The translations under genes and the position numbers were made by a program. Below the pieces are notes generated by a model. That model had not been told where the DNA came from and did not search any database. It worked only from the letters and a program-made list of their open reading frames with translations. Positions 43,701-52,099 of a stretch of 64,000 bases of DNA are shown one piece after another (the stretch's first letter is position 1; each line of letters begins with the position of its first letter). The DNA is taken from assembly GCF_002831645.1 (NCBI RefSeq), contig NZ_CP025117.1:186001-250000 (forward strand), in the 5' to 3' direction. The DNA is from Olleya sp. Bg11-27. GTDB lineage: Bacteria > Bacteroidota > Bacteroidia > Flavobacteriales > Flavobacteriaceae.

Positions 43701-44243
43701 CGATGTTTTAGCATCAAATAAGTTTTGACCATCGTGCATATAAACTACAGGATAATCTTGTTTGGAACTATTATAATCTGGAGGTAAATAGATCCATACA
43801 CGACGTTTTCTATTAAGTTGTGGGATATTAAAAGTTTCTGAAATAATAGAAACATTTTTTGACGCTGTAGACACCGTTTTGACATCAAATAGGTTAATCC
43901 AGCCTTCAATCTTAACGTTTAAAGTATCCTTGGTTGTCTTGAATTTATAAACACGGTTATCTAATGCCAAACCAGCATTTGTACTCTCGGCAGATTTCCA
44001 AGACCCTTGTGTGAATTTGAAATTGATTTGCCCTTCAGTCTTTGGAAGTGTTATCGAATACTTTCCATTTTCCTGAACTAATTGATATTCTTTTTTACCA
44101 CCAGACCAGCCTTCAAAATCGCCAGAAATAAAAATTGTTGCTTCTTTTGGTGTATCTTTTGGAAGTTCTTCAATAATTATTGTGACTTGTGCTGATGCTA
44201 TTTGAAATAGCAAAAAAGATAATATGTATAATAAATTTTTCAT
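40758..44243 (-). CDS. Two-enzyme fusion: esterase-like alpha/beta hydrolase plus GH31 alpha-glucosidase
   Basis: This protein of 1161 residues has a signal peptide at 1-18. Residues 20-115 form a starch-binding or carbohydrate-module-like beta domain (IFISGDFEGWSGGKKEY). Residues about 135-390 are an esterase D-type hydrolase with YPVVYMHDGQNLFD, nucleophile Ser266 in GSSMGG and a candidate His366. Residues about 400-1161 are a full GH31: PMPPRWALGNFSSRFGYHS, IPLDAIIIDIFWFG, then GVWGDLGEPEVHP with the nucleophile Asp near 765, and RPFILMRAGSSGSQRFGMIP. GH31 enzymes remove terminal alpha-glucose. What ester the first half cleaves is unknown. The frame is continuous with no sign of an assembly break. 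Confidence 0.9.
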   Translation of the reverse strand: MKNLLYILSFLLFQIASAQVTIIIEELPKDTPKEATIFISGDFEGWSGGKKEYQLVQENGKYSITLPKTEGQINFKFTQGSWKSAESTNAGLALDNRVYKFKTTKDTLNVKIEGWINLFDVKTVSTASKNVSIISETFNIPQLNRKRRVWIYLPPDYNSSKQDYPVVYMHDGQNLFDAKTSGYGEWNVDETLDKLFKDKNLKLIVVGIDHGDSKRLDEYSPWVNSKYGGGEGEAYVDFIVNTLKPYIDANFDTKKDRNNTAVFGSSMGGLISHYAALKYPEIFGKAGVYSPSYWFAPESVTAFSKTHANLKDTKFYFLAGGKEGDNTAYNEISQTVIDMEDMITVLQDNGFAEDNIQSKVVPEGKHNEALWRNNFAEAITWLFEDTIEKREFVSAGFKNNQLEVTVSDGIYNIQFYSPEITETTFVPTADNQKLKPSHAVVLKEAFSDINYNENDAEIILQSKGVTVKITKAPFYIGYWYNGKEVTSEKNGYQKTDDFETISFSLKPDEVLYGGGARALGMNRRGNRLELYNKAHYGYEDRSELMNYTMPIVVSSNKYLIHFDNAPIGFLDLDSKKDNTLTYETISGRKTYQIVVGDSWLDLTKNYTQLTGRQPMPPRWALGNFSSRFGYHSQQEVEATVQKFRDEKIPLDAIIIDIFWFGKTVQGTMGNLAFDRDSFPNPKQMIKGLQDNNVKTVLVTEPFVLTTSKRWEEAVKEDVLAKDTLGNPFTFDFYFGNTGLIDIYNPKGKQWFQNIYKDLSDLGVSGVWGDLGEPEVHPKGLQHATGTADEVHNIYGHNWAELVQEMYSKNAPNTRPFILMRAGSSGSQRFGMIPWSGDVNRTWGGLQSQPEIALQMGLQGLAYMHSDLGGFAGANLDDELYARWLQYGVFQPIYRPHAQEDVPAEPVFRSDKAKALAKQAIELRYKLLPYNYNLVFENNQTGAPLMRALFFEEEDNEKLKTKASTYLWGNDFLVTPIVNPNQTETEVYFPKNSNWFDFYTDKKVNGGQALSVKTEENNIPTYVRGGAFIPTAKPMQSTAEYNGNTLDLHYYFDASVSESKRTLYNDDGATKNAFEKGKYEILEFHSKTTKKALELQFDAEVGSNYATTSKKIKVVIHNFPSDPKRIKTDNKKLDFNYNQISKILSFDVQWNPSSAIKTQIKY

Positions 44244-44260
44244 TATTTGAGTTTATGAAA

Positions 44261-44285
44261 CACTTCGACTGCGCTCAGTGTGACA
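44261..44285. repeat. Short dispersed repeat inside the starch operon
   Basis: CACTTCGACTGCGCTCAGTG plus TGACA lies in the 47-bp gap between two operon genes. It nearly matches 24187-24212 (TTCGACTGCGCT core, then GTGACA). CACT and AGTG at the ends allow a small hairpin. Elements with this core are frequent between flavobacterial genes. Confidence 0.6.
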
Positions 44286-44290
44286 GCGGT

Positions 44291-46210
44291 TTATAATTTA
44301 GTGGTTAATAACAGACTTCCTCTTTCGTTTAAGATAATTTTATCTTGCCACTTGAAAGTTTCACCAGAAATTATATTTTTTAATGTCTTACCATGTAATC
44401 CTACTTCTTCAAACCGTTTTAAATCGATGGTCATTGGTGTTTCATTCTTATTAATGATTACAACAACGGTTTCCTCTTTAATACTTCTGAATAAAACATA
44501 CGTGCCCATAAATGGCGCAAAGTGCATGGTTTTCCCATCGTGAATAGCAGCACTTGTTTTTCTGTAATTCAATACTTTTTTAAGGAATGACTGCATGTCT
44601 TTTTGCGCATCTGTCAACCCTTCACCTGAAAATGCATTAACAGTATCACCTTCCCATCCTCCTGGGAAATCAGTACGAATCAAACCATGGTCTCCAGGTT
44701 TTGCAAAGTCGTCCATTAGTATTTCTGTACCATAATATAATTGCGGAATTCTAGGTAAGCTAAGCAAATAACTCAATGCCATTTTCGTGTTTGGCACATC
44801 CCCTTTTAATTGTGTAAAAATGCGACTCATATCATGATTATCCGGAAATATCATAATATCTTCTGGAGAGGCATATGCAAAATCGTTTGCTAAGCCTTCA
44901 TATATTTTAACCAAACCTTTATCCCAAGATTCTTCTTGATTTAAAGCCTCCACAATATTGTTTTGCATTGCAAAATCCATGGTTGACCTTAAATTAGATT
45001 GGTAACCGTCTTTATTCTCATGCCCTTTTTGCCAATACCCAATTAGTAATGGGTTATAACTCCATTCCTCTCCTACAATACTAAAATTAGGATACTCGTC
45101 CATGATAGCTCCAGCCCAATCCGACATAAAAATTTTGTCTGGATAAGGATAAGTATCTTGTCTGATTCCGCTTACTTGTAAGGTTTCAATCCACCAAATA
45201 CTATTCTGAATTATATAGTTAGCCATAAACGGATTACGCTGATTTAAATCTGGCATTCTTGCGCTAAACCAACCTTCAGTCATTTCGGTCTTATCACGAT
45301 TTGAAGCATACAAATCTTGATTACTTGTACGTCTGTGATTAGAATTAGCTAATGGTTGTTTCGTTTCAAAATTAGATTGCTGATTAACCCAATCTTTAAA
45401 CGGTAAATCTTGCATCCACCAATGTTGGCTTCCACAATGGTTTGCGACTTGATCAATGATTAAACCAATACCTTTTTCTTTAGCTTTTGCAGCTAATTCT
45501 TGATACTCTTCTAGAGTTCCAAAACGAGGATCTACTTGATAAAAATCCGTCATTGCGTAGCCATGATATGACGATTCGGGCATATCATTAGTTAACAATG
45601 GACACGACCAAATTTGGGTAAACCCCATCTCCTGAATATAATCCAAATGATTTATGATCCCTTTTATATCACCACCATGTCTACCATAATCGTCTGCTCT
45701 GTTTATGGTTTTCTCGTTTAAATTGACATCTATATCATTAGAAGTATCTCCATTTGCAAAACGATCAGGCGTTATTAGATAAATAGCATCACTACTATCA
45801 AATCCTTGTATATCCGCAGCCTCGCTTTCCCTATCTTTTAATTGGTAGGTTTGTACAAGTTGCGTTCCGTTTTTAAAATCGAAATAAATATTAAACTGTC
45901 CTGCTTTGGCATGCTCCGCTATAGACAATCCTAAAAACAAATAATTAGGACTATCTGCCTTATGAGCTTTATCAATAGAAACACCTGGATACTTTATGCT
46001 TGCTTTTGCTTCAGAAATATTAGGATGTTTGACTAATAACTGGAGTTGTTGATTTTTAAAACCAACCCACCAATTAGGAGGTTCAATCCTTTCTATGTCA
46101 TTTTTAACTTCGGTTACAACCTCAGAAACTTTAGCGTTGCCAACCTTTTCTTTACATGAAAAACTAACACTAATTAAAACGATTAATGCTATGTGTATTA
46201 ATTTTGTCAT
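44291..46210 (-). CDS. GH13 neopullulanase/cyclomaltodextrinase-like lipoprotein (SusA-like)
   Basis: This protein of 639 residues has a lipoprotein signal ending SVSFSC (Cys19). An N-terminal beta domain (about 40-135) with RIEPPNWWVGFKNQQLQLLV is typical of cyclomaltodextrinases and neopullulanases. The barrel shows AIYLITPDRFANGDTSND, GLIIDQVANHCG, SGIRQDTYPYPD (nucleophile Asp), SIVGEEWSYNP (acid/base Glu) and MIFPDNHDMSRIF. A C-terminal domain follows. It would cut pullulan-type or cyclic and linear maltooligosaccharides in the periplasm. It follows GH65 by 19 bp and precedes the fusion gene by 47 bp that hold a short repeat. Confidence 0.92.
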   Translation of the reverse strand: MTKLIHIALIVLISVSFSCKEKVGNAKVSEVVTEVKNDIERIEPPNWWVGFKNQQLQLLVKHPNISEAKASIKYPGVSIDKAHKADSPNYLFLGLSIAEHAKAGQFNIYFDFKNGTQLVQTYQLKDRESEAADIQGFDSSDAIYLITPDRFANGDTSNDIDVNLNEKTINRADDYGRHGGDIKGIINHLDYIQEMGFTQIWSCPLLTNDMPESSYHGYAMTDFYQVDPRFGTLEEYQELAAKAKEKGIGLIIDQVANHCGSQHWWMQDLPFKDWVNQQSNFETKQPLANSNHRRTSNQDLYASNRDKTEMTEGWFSARMPDLNQRNPFMANYIIQNSIWWIETLQVSGIRQDTYPYPDKIFMSDWAGAIMDEYPNFSIVGEEWSYNPLLIGYWQKGHENKDGYQSNLRSTMDFAMQNNIVEALNQEESWDKGLVKIYEGLANDFAYASPEDIMIFPDNHDMSRIFTQLKGDVPNTKMALSYLLSLPRIPQLYYGTEILMDDFAKPGDHGLIRTDFPGGWEGDTVNAFSGEGLTDAQKDMQSFLKKVLNYRKTSAAIHDGKTMHFAPFMGTYVLFRSIKEETVVVIINKNETPMTIDLKRFEEVGLHGKTLKNIISGETFKWQDKIILNERGSLLLTTKL

Positions 46211-46229
46211 CTTAATTAGTGTCTTTAGT

Positions 46230-48536
46230 TTATGCTTTCACCAAGTTATTTGGCGAAACAGTCAAGGGATTATTATTTACTATTATGTTCAAATCTGTGT
46301 TACCTTCTAACTCGAAAGTAGTTTCTGATTGTGACACATTTACTTTTAATATTTGGTCTCTAAAATTGACTTTAAATGAATACGCATCCCATTCTTTAGG
46401 AATACGAGGTTCAAAATTTAGCATATCATTTTTAATACGCATCCCGCCATAACCTTCGACAATACTCATCCAAGTACCTGCCATACTAGTAATATGCAAG
46501 CCTTCTTCCACCTCTTTATTATAATCGTCTAAATCTAAACGAGAGGTACGTAAATAGAACGTGTATGCTTGATCCATTTGATCTAACTTCGCTGCCTGAA
46601 TACTATGCACACAAGGTGACAACGAGCTTTCATGCACGGTAAATGGTTCGTAAAAATCAAAATGACGTTTCAATTCTTCAGTAGAAAATTGGTCTTCAAA
46701 AAAGTAAAACCCTTGTAACACATCAGCTTGTTTGATGTAAGGCGAACGTAAAATCCTATCCCAACTCCACTTCTGATTTATTGGTCGGTCTACTTTTGGT
46801 AAATCCGCTACAGTAATTAATTCTTTATCTAAAAAGCCATCTTGTTGTAAATACACTTGATGTTTTTCAGAATATGGGAAATACATATTATCTGCAACTT
46901 TTTCCCAAGCATGTAACTCTTCGTGAGTAATTTTTGTTTTGCCCGTAATACGTAAATAATCGTCGTGATGTCCTTCTTTGACTTTCTCTATATTTTCTAA
47001 CGCATAATCAATACACCATTTAGCTAAATAGTTAGTGTAAAAATTATTATTAATGTTGTTTTCATATTCGTTGGGACCAGTAACACCTAAAATAACGTAT
47101 TGGTTTTTATCTGTTGAAAACGTAGCACGTTGGTGCCAGAATCTTGCTATTCCGATAAGGACTTCTAATCCCATTTCTGGAATATAACTGTAATCCCCTG
47201 TATAACGATAGTAATTAAAAATAGCAAACGCGATAGCTCCGTTTCTATGGATTTCCTCAAAGGTAATTTCCCATTCGTTATGGCACTCTTCACCATTCAT
47301 GGTTACCATTGGGTATAATGCTGCTCCGTTTTTAAAACCTAACTTTTCGGCATTTTCAATCGCTTTTTCTAAGTGATTATATCTGTATTTTAATAAGTTA
47401 CGCGCGACGTTTTGATCCTTGGTAGCCATATAAAACGGAATACAATACGCTTCCGTATCCCAATAAGTACTTCCACCATATTTTTCTCCTGTAAATCCTT
47501 TTGGACCAATATTTAGACTAGAATCTTTACCTAAATAGGTTTGATTTAATTGAAAAATATTAAAACGAATCCCTTGTTGTGCTTTTACATCTCCATCAAT
47601 AGTGATATCTGACATTTTCCAAATAGCATCCCAAGCTTGCTTTTGCACTTCTAAAAGCTGTGCAAACCCTTTTTCTGAGGCTGTAAGTAAAGCTGTTTTT
47701 GCTGCTGAAACTAATTCCGTTTTATCGTGATTACGATCTACAGTATAACCTCCAAACTTAACAACATTTGCTGTTTGTCCTTTTGCAACCGAAAGACTAT
47801 AAGTAAATGTAATCGCATTTTCCTGTTGGTAAACTTCAGGATTTTGCTCTTGTTTTTTGTTCTCTAAATACACCGAAGCCTGCATAAACGTACAAGTATG
47901 AAAACCTGTTTTCATGGTTTTTGCTTCAATAAAAGCCTTATCATTTTCTGTAGTCACTTTTAAAGTATCCCAAAATTGGTCATCCCAATTGGTATCTTCA
48001 TTAGTAATTCCTGAATCTAAATACGGTTGAAATTTAATAGTAGCGTCTCCATTTAAAGGTGTTACTTGGTAATTAATTGCACCAACCTCATCTAAATCTA
48101 AACTTAAAAAACGTGTTGTTTTAACCTCTACCTCTAATTTATTTGGAAGCGTTGCTGTAAACGTTCTAGACAACCAACCTTCTTTCATGTTAAGCTCTCT
48201 TCTAAAATTAGTGATTGCAACACAGGTATTTAAATCTAACTGTTCGCCATTAATTTCTACATTAATACCAATCCAATTTGGTGCATTTAGCACTTTTGCA
48301 AAATATTCTGGATAACCATTTTTCCACCAACCCACTCTGGTTTTGTCTGGGTAATAAACCCCTGCAATGTAACTCCCTTGAAAGGTTGGACCGGAGTACT
48401 GTTCTTCAAAATTAGCACGTTGTCCCATGGCGCCATTTCCGATACTAAATAAACTTTCTGAAGATTTTACGCGATCTGCATCAAAACCTTCTTCAATTAT
48501 AGACCAATTGTCTGGTTGTATATAATCTTGATTCAT
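46230..48536 (-). CDS. GH65 maltose phosphorylase
   Basis: This cytoplasmic enzyme of 768 residues has no signal peptide. It has the N-terminal beta-sandwich (about 1-270), then the alpha/alpha barrel with GGSTYWDTEAYCIPFY and the catalytic segment NGEECHNEWEITFEEIHRNG, with GVTGPNEYENNINNNFYTNY between and QADVLQGFYFFEDQFS late. It splits maltose with phosphate into glucose and beta-glucose-1-phosphate. The neighbouring beta-phosphoglucomutase gene supports maltose phosphorylase over trehalose or kojibiose phosphorylase only in part, since those also make the beta anomer. The starch context makes maltose the best call. Confidence 0.9.
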   Translation of the reverse strand: MNQDYIQPDNWSIIEEGFDADRVKSSESLFSIGNGAMGQRANFEEQYSGPTFQGSYIAGVYYPDKTRVGWWKNGYPEYFAKVLNAPNWIGINVEINGEQLDLNTCVAITNFRRELNMKEGWLSRTFTATLPNKLEVEVKTTRFLSLDLDEVGAINYQVTPLNGDATIKFQPYLDSGITNEDTNWDDQFWDTLKVTTENDKAFIEAKTMKTGFHTCTFMQASVYLENKKQEQNPEVYQQENAITFTYSLSVAKGQTANVVKFGGYTVDRNHDKTELVSAAKTALLTASEKGFAQLLEVQKQAWDAIWKMSDITIDGDVKAQQGIRFNIFQLNQTYLGKDSSLNIGPKGFTGEKYGGSTYWDTEAYCIPFYMATKDQNVARNLLKYRYNHLEKAIENAEKLGFKNGAALYPMVTMNGEECHNEWEITFEEIHRNGAIAFAIFNYYRYTGDYSYIPEMGLEVLIGIARFWHQRATFSTDKNQYVILGVTGPNEYENNINNNFYTNYLAKWCIDYALENIEKVKEGHHDDYLRITGKTKITHEELHAWEKVADNMYFPYSEKHQVYLQQDGFLDKELITVADLPKVDRPINQKWSWDRILRSPYIKQADVLQGFYFFEDQFSTEELKRHFDFYEPFTVHESSLSPCVHSIQAAKLDQMDQAYTFYLRTSRLDLDDYNKEVEEGLHITSMAGTWMSIVEGYGGMRIKNDMLNFEPRIPKEWDAYSFKVNFRDQILKVNVSQSETTFELEGNTDLNIIVNNNPLTVSPNNLVKA

Positions 48537-48550
48537 TTTTTATGTTTATT

Positions 48551-48618
48551 TATCATTGCGAAACGTAAAATGAAGCGATACTCCTTTTGTGAGATTCCTT
48601 CACTATGTTCGGAATGAC
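48551..48618. repeat. Dispersed intergenic repeat between pgmB and the GH65 gene
   Basis: The gap holds TCATTGCGAAACGTAAAATG and GAGATTCCTTCACTATGTTC followed by GGAATGACG. GATTCCTTC and the downstream GGAATGAC can pair. This sequence type recurs between genes in many flavobacteria and here lies within an operon, so it may act as an RNA hairpin. Confidence 0.55.
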
Positions 48619-48624
48619 GTTATT

Positions 48625-49281
48625 TTATCTATTTATTAATTCTTCTATAAAGCTATTTTCTATTTCAGTAAAATTCGAAAAGATATAGTCAGCCTCATGT
48701 AATACGTTTCTTTCTCCAATACCAATAGATATCATGTTAGCACTATTAGCTGCTTGAACACCAGCTACTGAATCTTCAAACACGATACAATCTTCTGGTT
48801 TCATATTTAAATGCTGTGCTGCTATTAAAAACACCTCTGGATCTGGTTTTGCTTTGCTAACATCGTTACCATCCACAATAGCATCAAACTTAGAAAGCAA
48901 GTTGACTTTTTCTAAAATTGGGCGTGCATTTTTACTAGCAGAACCCAACGAAATTGGTTGTTTTTGAGCTATTAAATACGCTAATATTTTTGGTACATCA
49001 GGTAAGACTTCTTCATCAGTCATTTTATCTATGAAGCTTAAATACTCTTCATTTTTTTTACCCATTAATGAGGCAAACAGTTCTTCTGAAATGGTTTTAT
49101 TTCCCCATTCCAATATTTTCTCTAATGATTTTACGCGGCTAACACCTTTAAGTTGCTCGTTTTGCTCGTGTGTAAAGTCAATACCTATACTTTTCGCAAG
49201 GTTTTGCCAAGCCAAAAAGTGGTATTTTGCAGTGTCTACGATGACACCGTCTAAATCGAATATGAATCCTTTTTTATTCAT
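48625..49281 (-). CDS. pgmB: Beta-phosphoglucomutase
   Basis: This HAD-superfamily enzyme of 218 residues has the catalytic FDLDGVIVDTAKYH (Asp9, Asp11). The cap domain contains LKGVSRVKSLEKIL, a beta-phosphoglucomutase signature. LGSASKNARPILEK and the late VFEDSVAGVQAANSANMISI complete the HAD motifs. It converts beta-glucose-1-phosphate from the GH65 phosphorylase into glucose-6-phosphate in the cytoplasm. The gene begins 3 bp after the transporter gene, tying import to phosphorolysis. Confidence 0.95.
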   Translation of the reverse strand: MNKKGFIFDLDGVIVDTAKYHFLAWQNLAKSIGIDFTHEQNEQLKGVSRVKSLEKILEWGNKTISEELFASLMGKKNEEYLSFIDKMTDEEVLPDVPKILAYLIAQKQPISLGSASKNARPILEKVNLLSKFDAIVDGNDVSKAKPDPEVFLIAAQHLNMKPEDCIVFEDSVAGVQAANSANMISIGIGERNVLHEADYIFSNFTEIENSFIEELINR

Positions 49282-49284
49282 CTT

Positions 49285-50658
49285 TTAAATTTCTTCTGCT
49301 TGGTACGTAATTGCGTTTTTGTTGGTAATTAATAAGTTGCAAAGTCCTGCAATTATTAAGCTAATTCCTGCAACAGTCATTGCATTTATAGCATCATCAC
49401 CTAATAGTCCTGAGATATAATTAATACCTCCAAGTGCTGCGATAATTTGCGGAATAACAATAAACATATTGAAAATCCCCATAAACATTCCCATTTTTTT
49501 AGGGTCTACAGAACTTGATAACATAGCGTAAGGCATAGATAAAATACTACCCCAAGCAAACCCGATTAATGCAAAGCACCATTTTAAGTTGTCAGGAGAT
49601 GTGTAATTCATCAATACAAAACCAAGACCTCCTAAGATTAGAGATGCCATGTGGACATATTTTCGGTTAATCTTTTTTCTAGAGGTATAAAACACTAATA
49701 ATAAAGCAAATGCCATAGAAGATAATCCATAAACCCCCATTGCAGATCCTATTGCATTTGACGATTCTTGAAAGGCAGTATTTACAACATTAAAAGCTTC
49801 GGCTTGAGCCGGAATAGTCATGTCATAAGCCGTTTCTATAGGAGCTGGTGTTTTAAATACATGTTCTGTTAGTGCCGGATTTGCCATACTCCACATGGTA
49901 AAAAATGCAAACCATGAGAAAAACTGGATTAAGCCAAGTTTTTTCATTGTTAGTGGCATGTTTCCAATATTATTTAGAATGTCTGGAATGAATTGGTTTT
50001 TCTTTGCTTTTTCTTTTTTGAAAGCTTCCATATCCTCTGGCGGATATTCTGTAGTTGTAAACACCGTGTAAAGGATACTTCCTAAAAACACAAAAGCACC
50101 TATTGCAAATGATAATTTGACAGACATGGGTAAGACCCCTGAGTCCGCAGAATTACTTATCCCAAAATAGGAAACTATCTCTGGTAAACTACTAGCAATC
50201 CATGTTCCTATTCCAATAATTAAAGCTTGCATTACAAACCCGTAAGAGCGTTGAGACTCTGGCAATTTATCCGCTACTAAAGCCCGAAAAGGCTCCATTG
50301 AGATATTAATAGAAGCATCTAGAATCCACAAAAGACCTGCTGCCACCCACAATATAGGAGAGTAAGGCATAAAAAATAAAGCCATAGTACTAAGTACCGC
50401 TCCAATTAAAAAATAAGGTTTTCTTCGTCCCCACCTTTCGCTCCAAGTACGATCACTCATATAACCAATAATAGGCTGAACAAGCAGACCGGTTAAAGGT
50501 GCAGCAATCCAAAGCATAGGGATCTCATCAGGAGCAGCTCCTAATGTTTGAAATATTCTTGTCATTGAAGTGCCTTGCAAGGCAAAACCAAATTGAATTC
50601 CTAAGAAACCGAAACTCATGTTCCAGATTTCAAAAAAACCAAGTGTGCGTTTTTTCAT
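49285..50658 (-). CDS. MFS maltose/oligosaccharide transporter (SLC45/GPH-like)
   Basis: This inner-membrane protein of 457 residues has about 12 helices. The start GFFEIWNMSFGFLGIQFGFALQ-type sequence (IWNMSFGFLGIQFGFALQGT) and QPIIGYMSDRTWSERWGRRK mark the sucrose/maltose-carrying MFS branch common in Bacteroidota starch loci. WGSILSMPYAMLSSSVDPKK occurs in the second half. It would bring maltose or short maltodextrins from the periplasm to the cytoplasm for GH65. It is the first gene of the minus-strand operon after the LacI-type regulator, separated from it by 132 bp, so it could have its own promoter. Confidence 0.92.
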   Translation of the reverse strand: MKKRTLGFFEIWNMSFGFLGIQFGFALQGTSMTRIFQTLGAAPDEIPMLWIAAPLTGLLVQPIIGYMSDRTWSERWGRRKPYFLIGAVLSTMALFFMPYSPILWVAAGLLWILDASINISMEPFRALVADKLPESQRSYGFVMQALIIGIGTWIASSLPEIVSYFGISNSADSGVLPMSVKLSFAIGAFVFLGSILYTVFTTTEYPPEDMEAFKKEKAKKNQFIPDILNNIGNMPLTMKKLGLIQFFSWFAFFTMWSMANPALTEHVFKTPAPIETAYDMTIPAQAEAFNVVNTAFQESSNAIGSAMGVYGLSSMAFALLLVFYTSRKKINRKYVHMASLILGGLGFVLMNYTSPDNLKWCFALIGFAWGSILSMPYAMLSSSVDPKKMGMFMGIFNMFIVIPQIIAALGGINYISGLLGDDAINAMTVAGISLIIAGLCNLLITNKNAITYQAEEI

Positions 50659-50790
50659 AATAGTATTTTATTAGTTGATACTATTTGATAAGCGAAAAAA
50701 CCTATCAAAACTATATTACCTGAGAAGTAAAAATATAAGTTTTGAATGCTGTAAAGATATAAAAGTTTTTAAATGACCAAGGTTATTTTT

Positions 50791-51831
50791 TTATTTTGTT
50801 GAATTCCGTTCTATCAATTCTGTTTCAATAACTACGGTTTCATAGATATCTTCTTCGTCTTCTCTTTCTAAATTATTGATCAATAATTCTGCTGCTTTTT
50901 CACCTATTTTCTGACCATGTTGACTTACGGTAGTTAACGATGGAACCGCGTGTTTAGACAATACACCGTCTGTAAATCCAATAATTTGAATATCATCTGG
51001 TATTTTTAAACCAAGTTTTCTAGCCACCTTCATTGCTGTAATCGCATACAGTTCATTTACTGCAAATATGCCATCTAATTTTTTATTGTTTTTAAATAAA
51101 ATTTCAATCTCTTTTTCAAGAGAATCTAAATGATCTTCGGATAATAATTGATCATCAACCTTTAAAATCAAGCTTGCTTTTGGATTTATCTTATGGTCTT
51201 CTAACGCTGATAAATACCCTTGCGTTCTTAATTTCCCTACACTAACATAATCTTTAGTTGTAACAATAGCAATATTTTCACACCCCGTATCAATCAGTTT
51301 ATTAACTGCTTTTTTAGCTCCTAAAATATCATCTACAATCACTTTATCGCAATTAATCTCGTTAACTACTCTATCAAACATAACTATTGGCATCCCTTGA
51401 TTAATAGTTTCAGTAAAATGATGATAATCTTGCTGTTGCAAAGTCTCTTTGGCTATTGATAATATAAATCCATCGATACTCCCATTAGCCAACATTTCCA
51501 TGTTAATGACTTCTTTAGAAAAAGACTCATTTGATAACCCAACAATAACATTATAGCCACGTTTATTAGCCACAGCCTCAATACCACTAATCACCTTAGA
51601 GAAAAAATGATGCACTATTTCTGGAATGATTATACCTATCGTTTTCGTCTTTCTGTTTTTTAAACTAAGTGCAATATTATTAGGCCTATAGTTATAAAAC
51701 TTAGCAAAAGCTTGAATCTTTTGACGTGTGTCTTCGCTAATTTCTATACTGTTTCTTAAGGCTTTGGAGACTGTAGATATAGAGACATCTAACTCTCTAG
51801 CGATCTGTTTAAGGGTTATTTTCTTTTTCAT
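50791..51831 (-). CDS. LacI-family transcriptional regulator of the starch locus
   Basis: This protein of 346 residues has an N-terminal HTH (ITLKQIARELDVSISTVSKA), hinge helix (RPNNIALSLKNRKTKTIGII) and a periplasmic-binding-like effector domain (DGFILSIAKE, VNELYAITAMKVARKLGLKI, TTVSQHGQKIGEKAAELLIN). It is divergent from susC and heads the minus-strand arm. A perfect LacI-type palindrome at 51977-51992 lies in the divergent intergenic region. It could repress both arms or activate susC; the operator sits about 110 bp before the susC start. The inducer is probably maltose or a maltodextrin by context. Confidence 0.93.
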   Translation of the reverse strand: MKKKITLKQIARELDVSISTVSKALRNSIEISEDTRQKIQAFAKFYNYRPNNIALSLKNRKTKTIGIIIPEIVHHFFSKVISGIEAVANKRGYNVIVGLSNESFSKEVINMEMLANGSIDGFILSIAKETLQQQDYHHFTETINQGMPIVMFDRVVNEINCDKVIVDDILGAKKAVNKLIDTGCENIAIVTTKDYVSVGKLRTQGYLSALEDHKINPKASLILKVDDQLLSEDHLDSLEKEIEILFKNNKKLDGIFAVNELYAITAMKVARKLGLKIPDDIQIIGFTDGVLSKHAVPSLTTVSQHGQKIGEKAAELLINNLEREDEEDIYETVVIETELIERNSTK

Positions 51832-51868
51832 AAGTTATATAAAGGTAAACAGCGTGTTTAAGATTTGA

Positions 51869-51876
51869 CAAATATA
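51869..51876 (-). promoter_or_regulatory. Predicted -7 element for the LacI-type gene
   Basis: On the minus strand 51876-51869 reads TATATTTG, matching TAnnTTTG, 37 bp before the regulator start. The -33 position reads TAAA, so only the -7 element is well conserved. Confidence 0.5.
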
Positions 51877-51976
51877 AGACGTTAAACTTATTGGTTTTAA
51901 CCGAAACACCATCAAAAAATGATGATTATTCATAAATCAGAGTCTTATTTTCGTAAAAACACAAAAACTTGTTAAC

Positions 51977-51992
51977 ACGAAAACGTTTTCGT
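51977..51992. promoter_or_regulatory. LacI-family operator
   Basis: ACGAAAACGTTTTCGT is a perfect 16-bp palindrome with the central CG step typical of LacI/PurR/CcpA-type sites. It lies between the divergent regulator gene and susC. A weaker -7-like TACATTTA at 52065-52072 precedes susC. The site is therefore well upstream of susC and upstream of the regulator's own promoter. Confidence 0.85.
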
Positions 51993-52099
51993 TGCCCGTT
52001 CTGCAAGACCCTCTCAAAATTTAACGTAAAATTTACATAGCTTTATCCTCGAGAAGTAGAAATATACATTTATAATTTAAACTAATTTAATACTATTGT

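Noticed and set aside
44280-44543. Plus-strand ORF opposite the SusA-like gene end
   Set aside because: It is wholly antisense to a well-supported GH13 gene and has no recognisable domain.
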